33,931 nucleotides of DNA. Source: Comamonadaceae bacterium (GTDB lineage: Bacteria; Pseudomonadota; Gammaproteobacteria; Burkholderiales; Burkholderiaceae_C). Numbering within the stretch: position 1 is the stretch's first letter; every line of letters starts with the position of its first letter. Below the pieces are notes generated by a model that saw nothing but the letters and a program-made list of their open reading frames with translations, was not told where the DNA came from and made no database searches. The stretch spans positions 1 to 33,931 of the forward strand of contig CANJQN010000049.1 in the NCBI GenBank assembly GCA_947476465.1. The letters are read 5' to 3'. Shown piece after piece: positions 1-6,856 of the stretch. Position numbers and translations under genes: made by a program.

Positions 1-140
1 AAATGGTCATGCCCGGCGACAACGTGACGATCACGGTCAAGCTGATCAACCCGATCGCCATGGAAGAAGGCCTGCGTTTTGCCATCCGCGAAGGCGGCAA
101 GACCGTCGGCGCCGGCGTCGTTGCAACCATCGTGGAGTAA
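1..140 (+). CDS. tuf: Elongation factor Tu, C-terminal end (partial)
   Basis: Only the last 46 or so codons are present; the gene begins before the window. The frame read from base 3 gives the typical EF-Tu domain III ending, with MVMPGDNV, the strand VTVKLINPIAMEEGLRFAIR (here ITVKLINP) and a final GGKTVGAGVV…IVE. EF-Tu is the GTPase that carries aminoacyl-tRNA to the ribosomal A site. The GTP-binding domain is out of view, so only the identity of the C-terminus is seen. The stop codon lies 5 bases before the rpsJ start, the usual tuf–rpsJ arrangement of the str/S10 junction. Confidence 0.95.
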   Translation, partial: MVMPGDNVTITVKLINPIAMEEGLRFAIREGGKTVGAGVVATIVE

Positions 141-145
141 TGAAC

Positions 146-457
146 ATGGCCCAGCAAAAGATCCGCATCCGTCTCAAGGCTTTCGATTACAAACTGATCG
201 ACCAGTCCGCCGCCGAGATCGTCGACACCGCCAAGCGCACCGGCGCGATCGTCAAGGGCCCCGTGCCCCTGCCGACCCGCATGAAGCGCTTTGACATCCT
301 GCGTTCGCCGCACGTGAACAAGTCCTCGCGTGACCAGTTCGAGATCCGCACCCACCAGCGCCTGATGGACATTGTCGACCCCACCGACAAGACCGTCGAC
401 GCGCTGATGAAGCTGGATCTGCCGGCCGGCGTGGACGTCGAGATCAAGCTGCAGTAA
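146..457 (+). CDS. rpsJ: 30S ribosomal protein S10 (NusE)
   Basis: A 103-residue protein with the family signature MAQQKIRIRLKAFDY at the start and the conserved PLPTRMKRFDILRSPHVNK core. S10 binds the 3' domain of 16S rRNA in the small-subunit head and, as NusE, joins NusB in transcription antitermination. An upstream in-frame ATG at 140 overlaps the tuf stop, but GGAG at 134–137 is 8 bases from the ATG at 146 and only 2 from the other, and homologues start MAQQ, so 146 is preferred. It is followed by an unusually long 199-base gap with its own promoter before rplC. Confidence 0.97.
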   Translation: MAQQKIRIRLKAFDYKLIDQSAAEIVDTAKRTGAIVKGPVPLPTRMKRFDILRSPHVNKSSRDQFEIRTHQRLMDIVDPTDKTVDALMKLDLPAGVDVEIKLQ

Positions 458-502
458 GCAGGCCTCTTACCGGCCGATTTGCACGGCCCGGACAATCCGT
501 CC

Positions 503-532
503 TTGCTGGCTTGGGTAAGGGCGGGCTATAAT
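503..532 (+). promoter_or_regulatory. Sigma-70 promoter upstream of rplC
   Basis: TTGCTG at 503–508, an 18-base spacer, and a perfect TATAAT at 527–532. It lies inside the rpsJ–rplC gap, so rplC to rpsQ can be transcribed separately from tuf–rpsJ. The predicted start near 539 leaves a leader of about 118 bases. The assignment is from consensus match only. Confidence 0.7.
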
Positions 533-581
533 TTGCGGCTCCGCTCGTTTTGGGTGGAGCAATTTAAAAACCCACTTTCGC

Positions 582-603
582 CGTGTCACCTTTGGGTGGC
601 ACG
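582..603 (+). promoter_or_regulatory. Hairpin in the rplC leader, possible ribosomal-protein autoregulation site
   Basis: Bases 582–590 pair with 595–603 (nine pairs, one of them G·U) around a TTTG loop. No T-run follows, so it is not an ordinary terminator. A smaller GCTCC/GGAGC stem sits upstream at about 539–560. In E. coli, L4 represses its operon through a leader in front of rpsJ; here the structured leader stands before rplC instead. Its role as an L4 or L3 target is inference. Confidence 0.4.
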
Positions 604-656
604 TCAAACGCAGAAGCCAATTGCAGCGGCTGCGGCGGGAGCAACGGAGCAAAAAC

Positions 657-1322
657 ATGAGTCAGAGCAACTCCCAAGGGTTGCTGGGCCGCAAGGTGGG
701 CATGATGCGCCTTTTCACCGATGACGGGGACGCTGTTCCCGTCACGGTGGTGGACGTGTCCAACAACCGCGTGACCCAGGTCAAGACCCAAGAGAACGAC
801 GGCTATGTGGCCTTGCAGGTCACCTTCGGTGCCCGCAAGTCCTCGCGTGTCACCAAGCCGCAGGCCGGCCACCTCGCCAAGGCGGGTGTGGAAGCTGGCG
901 AGATCATCCAGGAATTCCGCCTCGCGCCCGAAGCCGCCGCCAAATACGTTGCCGGCGCCGTGGTGCCTGTCACCGACGTGTTCGCCGTGGGCCAGAAGGT
1001 CGACGTGCAAGGCACCTCGATCGGCAAGGGCTTCACTGGCACGATCAAGCGTCACAACTTCAAGTCGCAACGCGCCACCCACGGTAACAGCCGCTCGCAC
1101 AACGCGCCTGGCTCGATCTCGATGGCGCAAGACCCGGGCCGCGTGTTTCCGGGCAAGAAGATGTCTGGCCAACGTGGCGACGTCACCAAGACGGTCCAGA
1201 ACCTGGACGTCATCCGCATCGACGAAGCCCGTCAGCTGCTGCTGATCAAGGGTGCCGTTCCTGGCTCCAAGGGCGGGTTCGTCACCGTGCGTCCGGCCGT
1301 CAAGGCCAAGGGAGCCCAGTAA
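657..1322 (+). CDS. rplC: 50S ribosomal protein L3
   Basis: A 221-residue protein starting MSQSNSQGLLGRKVGM, with the L3 landmarks KGFTGTIKRHNFKSQ, THGNSRSHNAPGSI and GKKMSGQRGDV. The loop around HNAPGSISMAQDPGR is the part that reaches the peptidyl-transferase centre and contains the glutamine methylated by PrmB in E. coli. L3 is an early assembly protein of 23S rRNA domain VI. ATG 657 is chosen because GGAG (646–649) is 7 bases upstream; an in-frame ATG at 621 lies within the leader and lacks support. The stop overlaps the rplD start in TAATG. Confidence 0.97.
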   Translation: MSQSNSQGLLGRKVGMMRLFTDDGDAVPVTVVDVSNNRVTQVKTQENDGYVALQVTFGARKSSRVTKPQAGHLAKAGVEAGEIIQEFRLAPEAAAKYVAGAVVPVTDVFAVGQKVDVQGTSIGKGFTGTIKRHNFKSQRATHGNSRSHNAPGSISMAQDPGRVFPGKKMSGQRGDVTKTVQNLDVIRIDEARQLLLIKGAVPGSKGGFVTVRPAVKAKGAQ

Positions 1323-1942
1323 TGCAACTCGAACTCCTGAACGACCAAGGCCAGGCCGCGTCCAAGTTTGACGCCCCCGAGACCGTGTTCGGCCGCGAGT
1401 ACAACGAGGATCTGGTTCACCAGATCGTCGTCGCTTACCGCGCCAACGCCCGTCAAGGCACCCGCGCCCAGAAGGACCGCGAGCAGGTCAAGCACTCAAC
1501 CAAGAAGCCGTTCAAGCAAAAGGGCACCGGCCGCGCACGCGCCGGCATGACCTCCTCGCCGCTGTGGCGCGGAGGCGGCCGCACCTTCCCGAACAGCCCG
1601 GAAGAGAACTTCACCCACAAGATCAACAAGAAGATGTACCGCGCCGGCATGGCGTCCATCTTCTCCCAGCTGGCTCGCGAAGGCCGTGTGGCGGTGGTCG
1701 AGTCCATCAAGGTGGATTCGCCCAAGACCAAGCCGCTGGCTGCCAAGTTCAAGGCCATGAACCTCGACTCCGTCCTGGTCATCGCCGAGGAAGTGGACGA
1801 GAACCTCTACCTGGCCTCGCGCAACCTGGTCAACGTGCTGGTTGTCGAGCCCCGCTACGCCGATCCGCTGTCGCTGGTGCACTACAAGAAGGTGCTTGTC
1901 ACCAAGGGTGCCGTCGACCAGCTCAAGGAGATGTTCGCATGA
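1322..1942 (+). CDS. rplD: 50S ribosomal protein L4
   Basis: A 206-residue L4, normal length for the family. The exit-tunnel loop KKPFKQKGTGRARAGMTSSP and WRGGGRTFPNSP is complete. In enterobacteria L4 also represses the S10 operon, which makes it a candidate ligand of the leader before rplC. AAGGGAG at 1308–1314 is 7 bases from the ATG. It overlaps rplC by one base and rplW by four (ATGA), so translation of the three is probably coupled. Confidence 0.97.
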   Translation: MQLELLNDQGQAASKFDAPETVFGREYNEDLVHQIVVAYRANARQGTRAQKDREQVKHSTKKPFKQKGTGRARAGMTSSPLWRGGGRTFPNSPEENFTHKINKKMYRAGMASIFSQLAREGRVAVVESIKVDSPKTKPLAAKFKAMNLDSVLVIAEEVDENLYLASRNLVNVLVVEPRYADPLSLVHYKKVLVTKGAVDQLKEMFA

Positions 1943-2274
1943 GCCGTGTGAACCCTACCCCCGCCGAACGCAAGTTCGACGAAGGCCGTCTGATGCAGGT
2001 CCTGGTGGCCCCCGTCGTCTCTGAAAAGGCGACGCAGGTGGCTGAAAAGACCAATGCTGTGACGTTCAAGGTGCTGCAAGACGCGACCAAGCCTGAAATC
2101 AAGGCCGCCGTTGAACTGATGTTCAAGGTCCAGGTGCTGGGCGTCTCTGTGGTCAACACCAAAGGCAAGACCAAGCGTTTCGGACGCTCGGTGGGCCGTC
2201 GCGACAACGTTCGCAAAGCCTACGTGACGCTCCAGCCGGGTCAAGAGCTCAACCTCTCCGGGGAGGCTGCGTAA
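1939..2274 (+). CDS. rplW: 50S ribosomal protein L23
   Basis: A 111-residue L23, with a short extra N-terminus (MSRVNPTPAERKFDEGRL) before the conserved QVLVAPVVSEKAT. It contains the family region FKVLQDATKPEIKAAVELMF and VNTKGKTKRFGR. L23 sits at the tunnel exit and docks trigger factor and the signal recognition particle. AAGGAG at 1925–1930 inside the end of rplD is 8 bases from the start. The N-terminal extension is about ten residues beyond the E. coli protein; a start at the ATG of RLMQV would remove it but has no good ribosome site. Confidence 0.96.
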   Translation: MSRVNPTPAERKFDEGRLMQVLVAPVVSEKATQVAEKTNAVTFKVLQDATKPEIKAAVELMFKVQVLGVSVVNTKGKTKRFGRSVGRRDNVRKAYVTLQPGQELNLSGEAA

Positions 2275-2277
2275 ATC

Positions 2278-3102
2278 ATGGCGGTCATCAAGATGAAACC
2301 GACCTCGCCCGGCCAGCGTGCCGTGGTCAAGGTCACACGCGATCACCTGTACAAGGGCGATCCCTATGCGCCCCTTCTGGAGCCCCAGCACCAGAAGTCC
2401 GGCCGTAACAACAACGGTCACATCACCGTTCGCCACAAGGGCGGCGGTCACAAGCACCACTACCGCGTGGTGGACTTCCGTCGCAACAAGGATGGCATCG
2501 CCGGCAAGGTCGAGCGGATCGAGTACGACCCGAACCGCACGGCGCACATCGCCCTGGTGTGCTACGCCGACGGCGAGCGCCGCTACATCATCGCTCCTCG
2601 TGGGCTGGAGGTCGGTGCCTCGCTGATGTCCGGTTCGGAAGCGCCGATCCGCGCTGGCAACACGCTGCCCATTCGCAACATCCCGGTGGGTTCCACCATC
2701 CACTGCATCGAACTGCAGCCGGGCAAGGGCGCCCAGGTCGCCCGCTCGGCGGGCGCCTCGGCCACCCTGCTGGCACGCGAAGGCATCTACGCCCAGGTTC
2801 GCATGCGCTCCGGCGAGGTTCGCAAGATCCACGTCGAGTGCCGTGCCACCATTGGAGAAGTTGCCAACGAAGAGCACAGCCTGCGCCGCCTGGGCAAGGC
2901 TGGTGCGAAGCGTCACATGGGTATTCGCCCGACCGTTCGTGGTACTGCCATGAACCCGGTCGATCACCCGCACGGTGGTGGCGAAGGCCGCACCGGTGAA
3001 GGCCGCGTCCCGGTCGATCCCTGGGGTAACCTGACCAAGGGCTACCGTACCCGTAACAACAAGCGCACGCAGGTCATGATCGTGTCGCGTCGCAAGAAGT
3101 AA
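2278..3102 (+). CDS. rplB: 50S ribosomal protein L2
   Basis: A 274-residue L2, the usual length. Visible signatures are KSGRNNNGHITVRHKGGGHK near the N-terminus and, near the C-terminus, the highly conserved MNPVDHPHGGGEGR with the histidine essential for peptidyl-transferase function. L2 bridges the subunits and is needed for their association. GGGGAGG at 2260–2266 serves as ribosome site. Only three bases separate it from rplW. Confidence 0.98.
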   Translation: MAVIKMKPTSPGQRAVVKVTRDHLYKGDPYAPLLEPQHQKSGRNNNGHITVRHKGGGHKHHYRVVDFRRNKDGIAGKVERIEYDPNRTAHIALVCYADGERRYIIAPRGLEVGASLMSGSEAPIRAGNTLPIRNIPVGSTIHCIELQPGKGAQVARSAGASATLLAREGIYAQVRMRSGEVRKIHVECRATIGEVANEEHSLRRLGKAGAKRHMGIRPTVRGTAMNPVDHPHGGGEGRTGEGRVPVDPWGNLTKGYRTRNNKRTQVMIVSRRKK

Positions 3103-3112
3103 GGGGTAGCCA

Positions 3113-3391
3113 ATGACTCGTTCTCTCAAAAAGGGTCCGTTTGTCGACCATCACCTGGTGGCCAAGGTCGACAAGGCCGTGACCAACAAGGACAAGAAGC
3201 CGATCAAGACCTGGTCGCGTCGCTCCATGATCCTGCCCGAGTTCATCGGGCTCACGATCGCCGTGCACAACGGCAAGCAGCACGTACCGGTCTATATCAC
3301 CGACCAGATGGTGGGTCACAAGTTGGGCGAATTCGCCCTGACTCGTACCTTCAAGGGTCATCCCGCGGACAAGAAAGTCCAGAAGAAGTAA
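3113..3391 (+). CDS. rpsS: 30S ribosomal protein S19
   Basis: A 92-residue S19 starting MTRSLKKGPFVDHHL, with the conserved block IKTWSRRSMILPEFIGLTIAVHNGK and GHKLGEFA(L)TRTFKGH. S19 forms a complex with S13 in the head of the small subunit, near the A-site finger of 23S rRNA. AAGGGG at 3101–3106 is the ribosome site. The stop codon TAA is reused in the AAGGA sequence in front of rplV. Confidence 0.98.
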   Translation: MTRSLKKGPFVDHHLVAKVDKAVTNKDKKPIKTWSRRSMILPEFIGLTIAVHNGKQHVPVYITDQMVGHKLGEFALTRTFKGHPADKKVQKK

Positions 3392-3400
3392 GGAAAGACC

Positions 3401-3730
3401 ATGGAAACACGTGCAGTCCTCCGGGGCGTCCGTCTGTCGGTCGACAAGGGCCGTCTGGTCGCCGACCTGATCCGCGGTAAAAAAGTGGACCAGGCTCTGA
3501 ACATCCTGAACTTCACCCAGAAGAAGGCCGCCGGGATCGTCAAGAAGGTGCTCGAGTCCGCGATCGCGAACGCCGAGCACAACGACGGCGCCGACATCGA
3601 CGAGCTGAAGGTCAAGACCATCTACGTTGAGCAGGGCGCCACCCTCAAGCGCTTCACCGCCCGCGCCAAGGGTCGCGGCAACCGCATCAGCAAGCCCACG
3701 TGCCATGTGTACGTGACCGTCGGCAACTAA
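3401..3730 (+). CDS. rplV: 50S ribosomal protein L22
   Basis: A 109-residue L22. The conserved elements are RLVADLIRGKKVDQALNIL, the central helix region, and the beta-hairpin segment around TLKRFTARAKGRGNRI that lines the exit tunnel near the macrolide site, ending in CHVYVTV. GGA at 3392–3394 precedes the ATG. Nothing unusual was seen in the hairpin; no insertion or deletion typical of macrolide resistance is apparent by eye. Confidence 0.98.
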   Translation: METRAVLRGVRLSVDKGRLVADLIRGKKVDQALNILNFTQKKAAGIVKKVLESAIANAEHNDGADIDELKVKTIYVEQGATLKRFTARAKGRGNRISKPTCHVYVTVGN

Positions 3731-3745
3731 GGCTCAGGCAAGAAC

Positions 3746-4663
3746 ATGGGACAGAAAATCCATCCGACCGGCTTCCGTCTTTCGGTCAGCCGCAACTGGG
3801 CCAGCCGTTGGTACGCGAGCAACCGTGATTTCGCCGGCATGCTGGCCGAAGACATCAAGGTGCGCGAGTACCTCAAGACCAAGCTCAAGAACGCCGCGGT
3901 CTCCCGCGTGCTGATCGAGCGTCCGGCCAAGAACGCCCGCATCACGATCTACTCCGCCCGTCCGGGCGTGGTGATCGGCAAGAAGGGCGAGGACATCGAG
4001 AACCTCAAGAAGGAACTCGCCGCCCGACTGGGTGTGCCCGTCGCAGTGAACATCGAGGAAGTGCGCAAGCCCGAAGTCGATGCCCAGCTGATCGCCGACA
4101 GCATCACCCAGCAGCTCGAAAAACGCATCATGTTCCGCCGCGCCATGAAGCGCGCGATGCAGAACGCGATGCGCCTGGGCGCCCTGGGCATCAAGATCAT
4201 GTCCGCCGGCCGCCTCAACGGCATCGAGATCGCTCGCACCGAGTGGTATCGCGAAGGTCGCGTGCCACTGCACACGCTGCGCGCCGACATCGACTATGGC
4301 TTTTCCGAAGCCAAGACCACCTACGGCGTCATTGGCGTCAAGGTCTGGGTCTACAAGGGTGACACCCTGGGCCGCACCGATGCGCCGTCGCTGGACAGCA
4401 CGCCGCGTCCGGAAGGCGAAGAGCGCCGTGGCCCGCGTGGTCCCCGCCGCGATGGCCGCCCGGGCGATCGTCCGTCGGGTGACCGCCGTGGTCCACCTCG
4501 CCGCAACGTGGGCGCCGGCGGTGTCACCGCCAACGTCGCCCCCGCTGATGGCAGCGACAAGCCGCAAGAAGCAACCCCAGGTGCTGATGCATCGAAATCT
4601 GCCGTTAAGCGCGTCCGCAAAGTCGCCGCGCCGGGTAGCACACCCGACGGCAAAGGAGAGTAA
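3746..4663 (+). CDS. rpsC: 30S ribosomal protein S3 with long Arg/Gly-rich tail
   Basis: A 305-residue S3. Residues 1–210 are the normal protein, starting MGQKIHPTGFRL, with a KH domain whose GxxG loop is IGKKG (77–81) and the C-terminal domain signature IMSAGRLNGIEIARTEWYREG. S3 binds the 16S 3' domain and helps unwind mRNA at the entry channel. E. coli S3 is 233 residues; here residues about 212–305 form a low-complexity tail, first rich in Arg, Gly and Pro (225–253), then acidic/Ala, and finally Lys/Arg (KSAVKRVRKV). Longer S3 tails are, to my knowledge, common in Comamonadaceae. The frame stays open to a TAA placed just before rplP, so the tail is real coding sequence. Confidence 0.96.
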   Translation: MGQKIHPTGFRLSVSRNWASRWYASNRDFAGMLAEDIKVREYLKTKLKNAAVSRVLIERPAKNARITIYSARPGVVIGKKGEDIENLKKELAARLGVPVAVNIEEVRKPEVDAQLIADSITQQLEKRIMFRRAMKRAMQNAMRLGALGIKIMSAGRLNGIEIARTEWYREGRVPLHTLRADIDYGFSEAKTTYGVIGVKVWVYKGDTLGRTDAPSLDSTPRPEGEERRGPRGPRRDGRPGDRPSGDRRGPPRRNVGAGGVTANVAPADGSDKPQEATPGADASKSAVKRVRKVAAPGSTPDGKGE

Positions 4664-4665
4664 CC

Positions 4666-5082
4666 ATGCTGCAACCCGCTCGCCGCAAATACCGCAAAGA
4701 GCAGAAGGGCCGCAACACCGGCATCGCCACCCGAGGCAACTCGGTGGCGTTCGGTGACTTCGGCCTGAAGTCCACGGACCGTGGCCGTCTGACGGCCCGC
4801 CAGATCGAAGCCGCGCGCCGCGCGATTTCCCGTCACGTCAAGCGTGGCGGCCGCATCTGGATTCGTGTGTTCCCGGACAAGCCGATCTCCCAGAAGCCCG
4901 CGGAAGTGCGGATGGGTAACGGCAAGGGCAACCCCGAGTACTACGTGGCTGAGATCCAGCCCGGCAAGGTGCTCTACGAGATCGTCGGCGTCCCCGAGGA
5001 ACTGGCCCGTGAAGCGTTCAAGCTGGCAGCCGCCAAGCTGCCGCTGCGCACCACGTTCGTCAGCCGCATGATCGGCGCATGA
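4666..5082 (+). CDS. rplP: 50S ribosomal protein L16
   Basis: A 138-residue L16 starting MLQPARRKYRKEQKGRN, with TRGNSVAFGDFGLKS, ARRAISRHVKRGGRIWIRVFPDKPISQKPAEVRMGNGKG and the final LPLRTTFV. L16 helps place aminoacyl-tRNA in the A site. AAAGGAGAG ends just before the start, two bases after the rpsC stop. The loop containing the arginine hydroxylated in E. coli (RMGNGKG region) is conserved. Confidence 0.98.
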   Translation: MLQPARRKYRKEQKGRNTGIATRGNSVAFGDFGLKSTDRGRLTARQIEAARRAISRHVKRGGRIWIRVFPDKPISQKPAEVRMGNGKGNPEYYVAEIQPGKVLYEIVGVPEELAREAFKLAAAKLPLRTTFVSRMIGA

Positions 5083-5099
5083 TTTCAGGAGAACAATCG

Positions 5100-5348
5100 A
5101 TGACGAAATCTGCTGAACTGCGTCAAAAAGACGTTGCCGGCCTGGAAGCCGAGGTCAAGGATCTGCAAAAGGCCCATTTTGGCCTGCGCATGCAAAAGGC
5201 CACGCAACAATTGAACAACACTGCCTCGCTGCGCGTCACGCGCCGCGACATCGCGCGCGCCAAGACCATCCTGGCCCAAAAGCGCGCCGCCACCAAAGGT
5301 GGCTCCGCCACCGCAGGTGGCTCCCATTCCGCCGCCAACAAGGAGTGA
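5100..5348 (+). CDS. rpmC: 50S ribosomal protein L29 with short tail
   Basis: An 82-residue L29, about 18 residues longer than usual. The two-helix core MTKSAELRQKDV…LRMQKATQQLNNTASLRVTRRDIARAKTIL is clear; the extra C-terminus is low-complexity Gly/Ser/Ala. L29 lies at the tunnel exit beside L23. The start at 5100 is set by AGGAG (5087–5091), 8 bases upstream; an earlier in-frame ATG at 5079 overlaps the rplP stop and has no ribosome site. Confidence 0.95.
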   Translation: MTKSAELRQKDVAGLEAEVKDLQKAHFGLRMQKATQQLNNTASLRVTRRDIARAKTILAQKRAATKGGSATAGGSHSAANKE

Positions 5349-5350
5349 CC

Positions 5351-5620
5351 ATGACGGAAGCCAAAACCTCCCTCAAGCGCACCCTGATCGGCAAGGTGGT
5401 GAGCGACAAGCGTACCAAGACCGTGACGGTCCTGGTCGAGCGCCGCGTGAAGCACGAGCTCTACGGCAAGATCGTTGCCAAGTCGAGCAAGTACCACGCG
5501 CACGACGAAAACGGTGAGTTCCATATCGGTGACGTGATCGAGATCACCGAGAGCCGCCCGATTTCCAAGACGAAGAACTGGGTTGCCAGCCGCCTGGTCG
5601 AAAAGGCCATCGCGGTCTGA
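5351..5620 (+). CDS. rpsQ: 30S ribosomal protein S17
   Basis: An 89-residue S17, with KRTLIGKVVSDKRTKTVTVLVER near the start, then YHAHDE(N) and IGDVIEITESRPISKTKNW. S17 is an OB-fold primary binder of the 16S 5' domain. ATG 5351 follows AAGGAG at 5340–5345. The GTG at 5345 in the same frame overlaps that ribosome site and is not used. It is the last ribosomal gene here: rplN, which usually follows, is absent and a terminator lies downstream. Confidence 0.97.
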   Translation: MTEAKTSLKRTLIGKVVSDKRTKTVTVLVERRVKHELYGKIVAKSSKYHAHDENGEFHIGDVIEITESRPISKTKNWVASRLVEKAIAV

Positions 5621-5648
5621 TTTCCCTAGAGAGCGAAGCTCTTCGAAG

Positions 5649-5680
5649 CGGCCCACAATGTGGGCCGTATTTCTTTTTTT
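5649..5680 (+). terminator. Rho-independent terminator after rpsQ
   Basis: CGGCCCA (5649–5655) pairs with TGGGCCG (5661–5667) around a five-base loop, followed by a T-rich tail ending in seven T (5674–5680). A smaller AGAGC/GCTCT hairpin precedes it at 5630–5642. It closes the S10 cluster just before the peroxiredoxin gene. Confidence 0.85.
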
Positions 5681-5695
5681 GACGAGGAGTTTCAG

Positions 5696-6202
5696 ATGAT
5701 CAAGGTCGGAGACAGTTTGCCCAGCGTGACGCTGCAGGAGTATTCGGCCGTCGAGGGCAATGGCTGCGTCATCGGGGCCAATCCCGTCGACGTTGCCAAG
5801 GCCGCAGCGGGCAAGACCATCGCCATCTTCGGCCTGCCGGGTGCGTTCACGCCGACGTGCTCGGCCAAGCATGTGCCTGGCTATGTGGCCCGCTGCGACG
5901 AGCTCAAGAAGGCCGGCATTGACGAGATATGGTGCTTGAGCGTGAACGATGCCTTTGTGATGGGTGCCTGGGGCGTTGACCAGAAGGTGGGTGACAAGGT
6001 GCGCATGCTCGGCGATGGCAGCGCTGATTTCGCCAAAGCCACCGGCCTCACGCTGGACTTCAGCAACCGTGGCATGGGGATTCGCAGCCGCCGCTACTCG
6101 ATGCTGGTCAAGGACGGCAAGGTGACCACCCTCAACCTCGAGGACGGCGGCAAGTTCGAGGTAAGCGGCGCCGACACGCTTCTGGAACAGGCCCGCGCCT
6201 GA
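5696..6202 (+). CDS. Peroxiredoxin of the Prx5 / AhpE-like group
   Basis: A 168-residue thiol peroxidase that reduces hydrogen peroxide and organic peroxides. The peroxidatic site is FGLPGAFTPTCS, with Cys55 as the attacking residue; the C-terminal part has RGMGIRSRRYSMLV and a strand ending in LEDGGKFEVSGA, as in Prx5 (hybrid peroxiredoxin-type) proteins. No glutaredoxin domain is fused. Start ATG 5696 is 6 bases after GAGGAG (5684–5689); the frame remains open upstream into the terminator, which is not coding. It is the first gene after the S10 terminator and must have its own promoter or depend on read-through. Confidence 0.92.
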   Translation: MIKVGDSLPSVTLQEYSAVEGNGCVIGANPVDVAKAAAGKTIAIFGLPGAFTPTCSAKHVPGYVARCDELKKAGIDEIWCLSVNDAFVMGAWGVDQKVGDKVRMLGDGSADFAKATGLTLDFSNRGMGIRSRRYSMLVKDGKVTTLNLEDGGKFEVSGADTLLEQARA

Positions 6203-6229
6203 GCTGCGGCGGCGCACCCCGAGCGTCGG

Positions 6230-6736
6230 CTACAGGTCGACCTTGAGGTAGTGGGCCCCCGCCAGCGGGTTGTGATAGTAGGGCGCGATGGACTTGAAGC
6301 ACAGGTCCTCGTAGAGTGCCCGCGCCGCCTCCATGTCGTCCAGCGTGTCCAGCAGCACGCTGGAATAGCCCCCCTGGTGCGCGGCATCGAGGATGGCCTC
6401 GGCCAGTCGCCGGCCCAGACCAAACCCGCGAAACGCCTTGCGCACGTAAAGGCGTTTGAGCTCGGCGGCGTTGGCGTGGTCGGTCGTGTCAAGCGGGCGA
6501 AGTGCGCAACAGCCAGCCAGGGCGCCGTCCACCCAGGCCAGCAACAGTGCGCCACTCGGAGCGTCGTAGTCGCCTGGCAGGCTGGCCAATTCCTCCTCGA
6601 AGGACTGAAAGCACAGGTCCACGCCCAGGCCGGCAGCGTATTCCCGGAACAGTTCCCGCACGGCCTGATGGTCGGACGGTGAGGTGGGGGCGGTGAGCTC
6701 GATGACGGGGTGCGAGATGGGGTCCACTGCGATCAA
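6230..6736 (-). CDS. GNAT-family N-acetyltransferase
   Basis: About 168 residues with the GNAT fold: acetyl-CoA pyrophosphate loop in motif A, LKRLYVRKAFRGFGLGRRL (RGFGLG at 103–108 from the longest start), then AILDAA and LLDTLDDMEAARALYEDLCF, in which the final YEDLCF matches the usual YEKLGF of motif B. Substrate unknown. No ATG exists near the N-terminus: TTG at 6736 or GTG at 6727 are the choices, and neither has a good ribosome site. It is convergent with the peroxiredoxin, 27 bases apart. Confidence 0.85.
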   Translation of the reverse strand: MIAVDPISHPVIELTAPTSPSDHQAVRELFREYAAGLGVDLCFQSFEEELASLPGDYDAPSGALLLAWVDGALAGCCALRPLDTTDHANAAELKRLYVRKAFRGFGLGRRLAEAILDAAHQGGYSSVLLDTLDDMEAARALYEDLCFKSIAPYYHNPLAGAHYLKVDL

Positions 6737-6856
6737 GGCACTTGCGGGGAGACCAGTGTAGCCAGCGCCGCGCGGGCCGCAAGCCCAGCGGTTCCCCTAG
6801 GGGCGCCGTCTGCCGAGTTCGTGTTAAAACGACGGGGTCGAAACTCCACGCCGCCG

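Noticed and set aside
140..145. Earlier rpsJ start at 140
   Set aside because: It overlaps the tuf stop and leaves only two bases after the ribosome site; homologues start at the second methionine.
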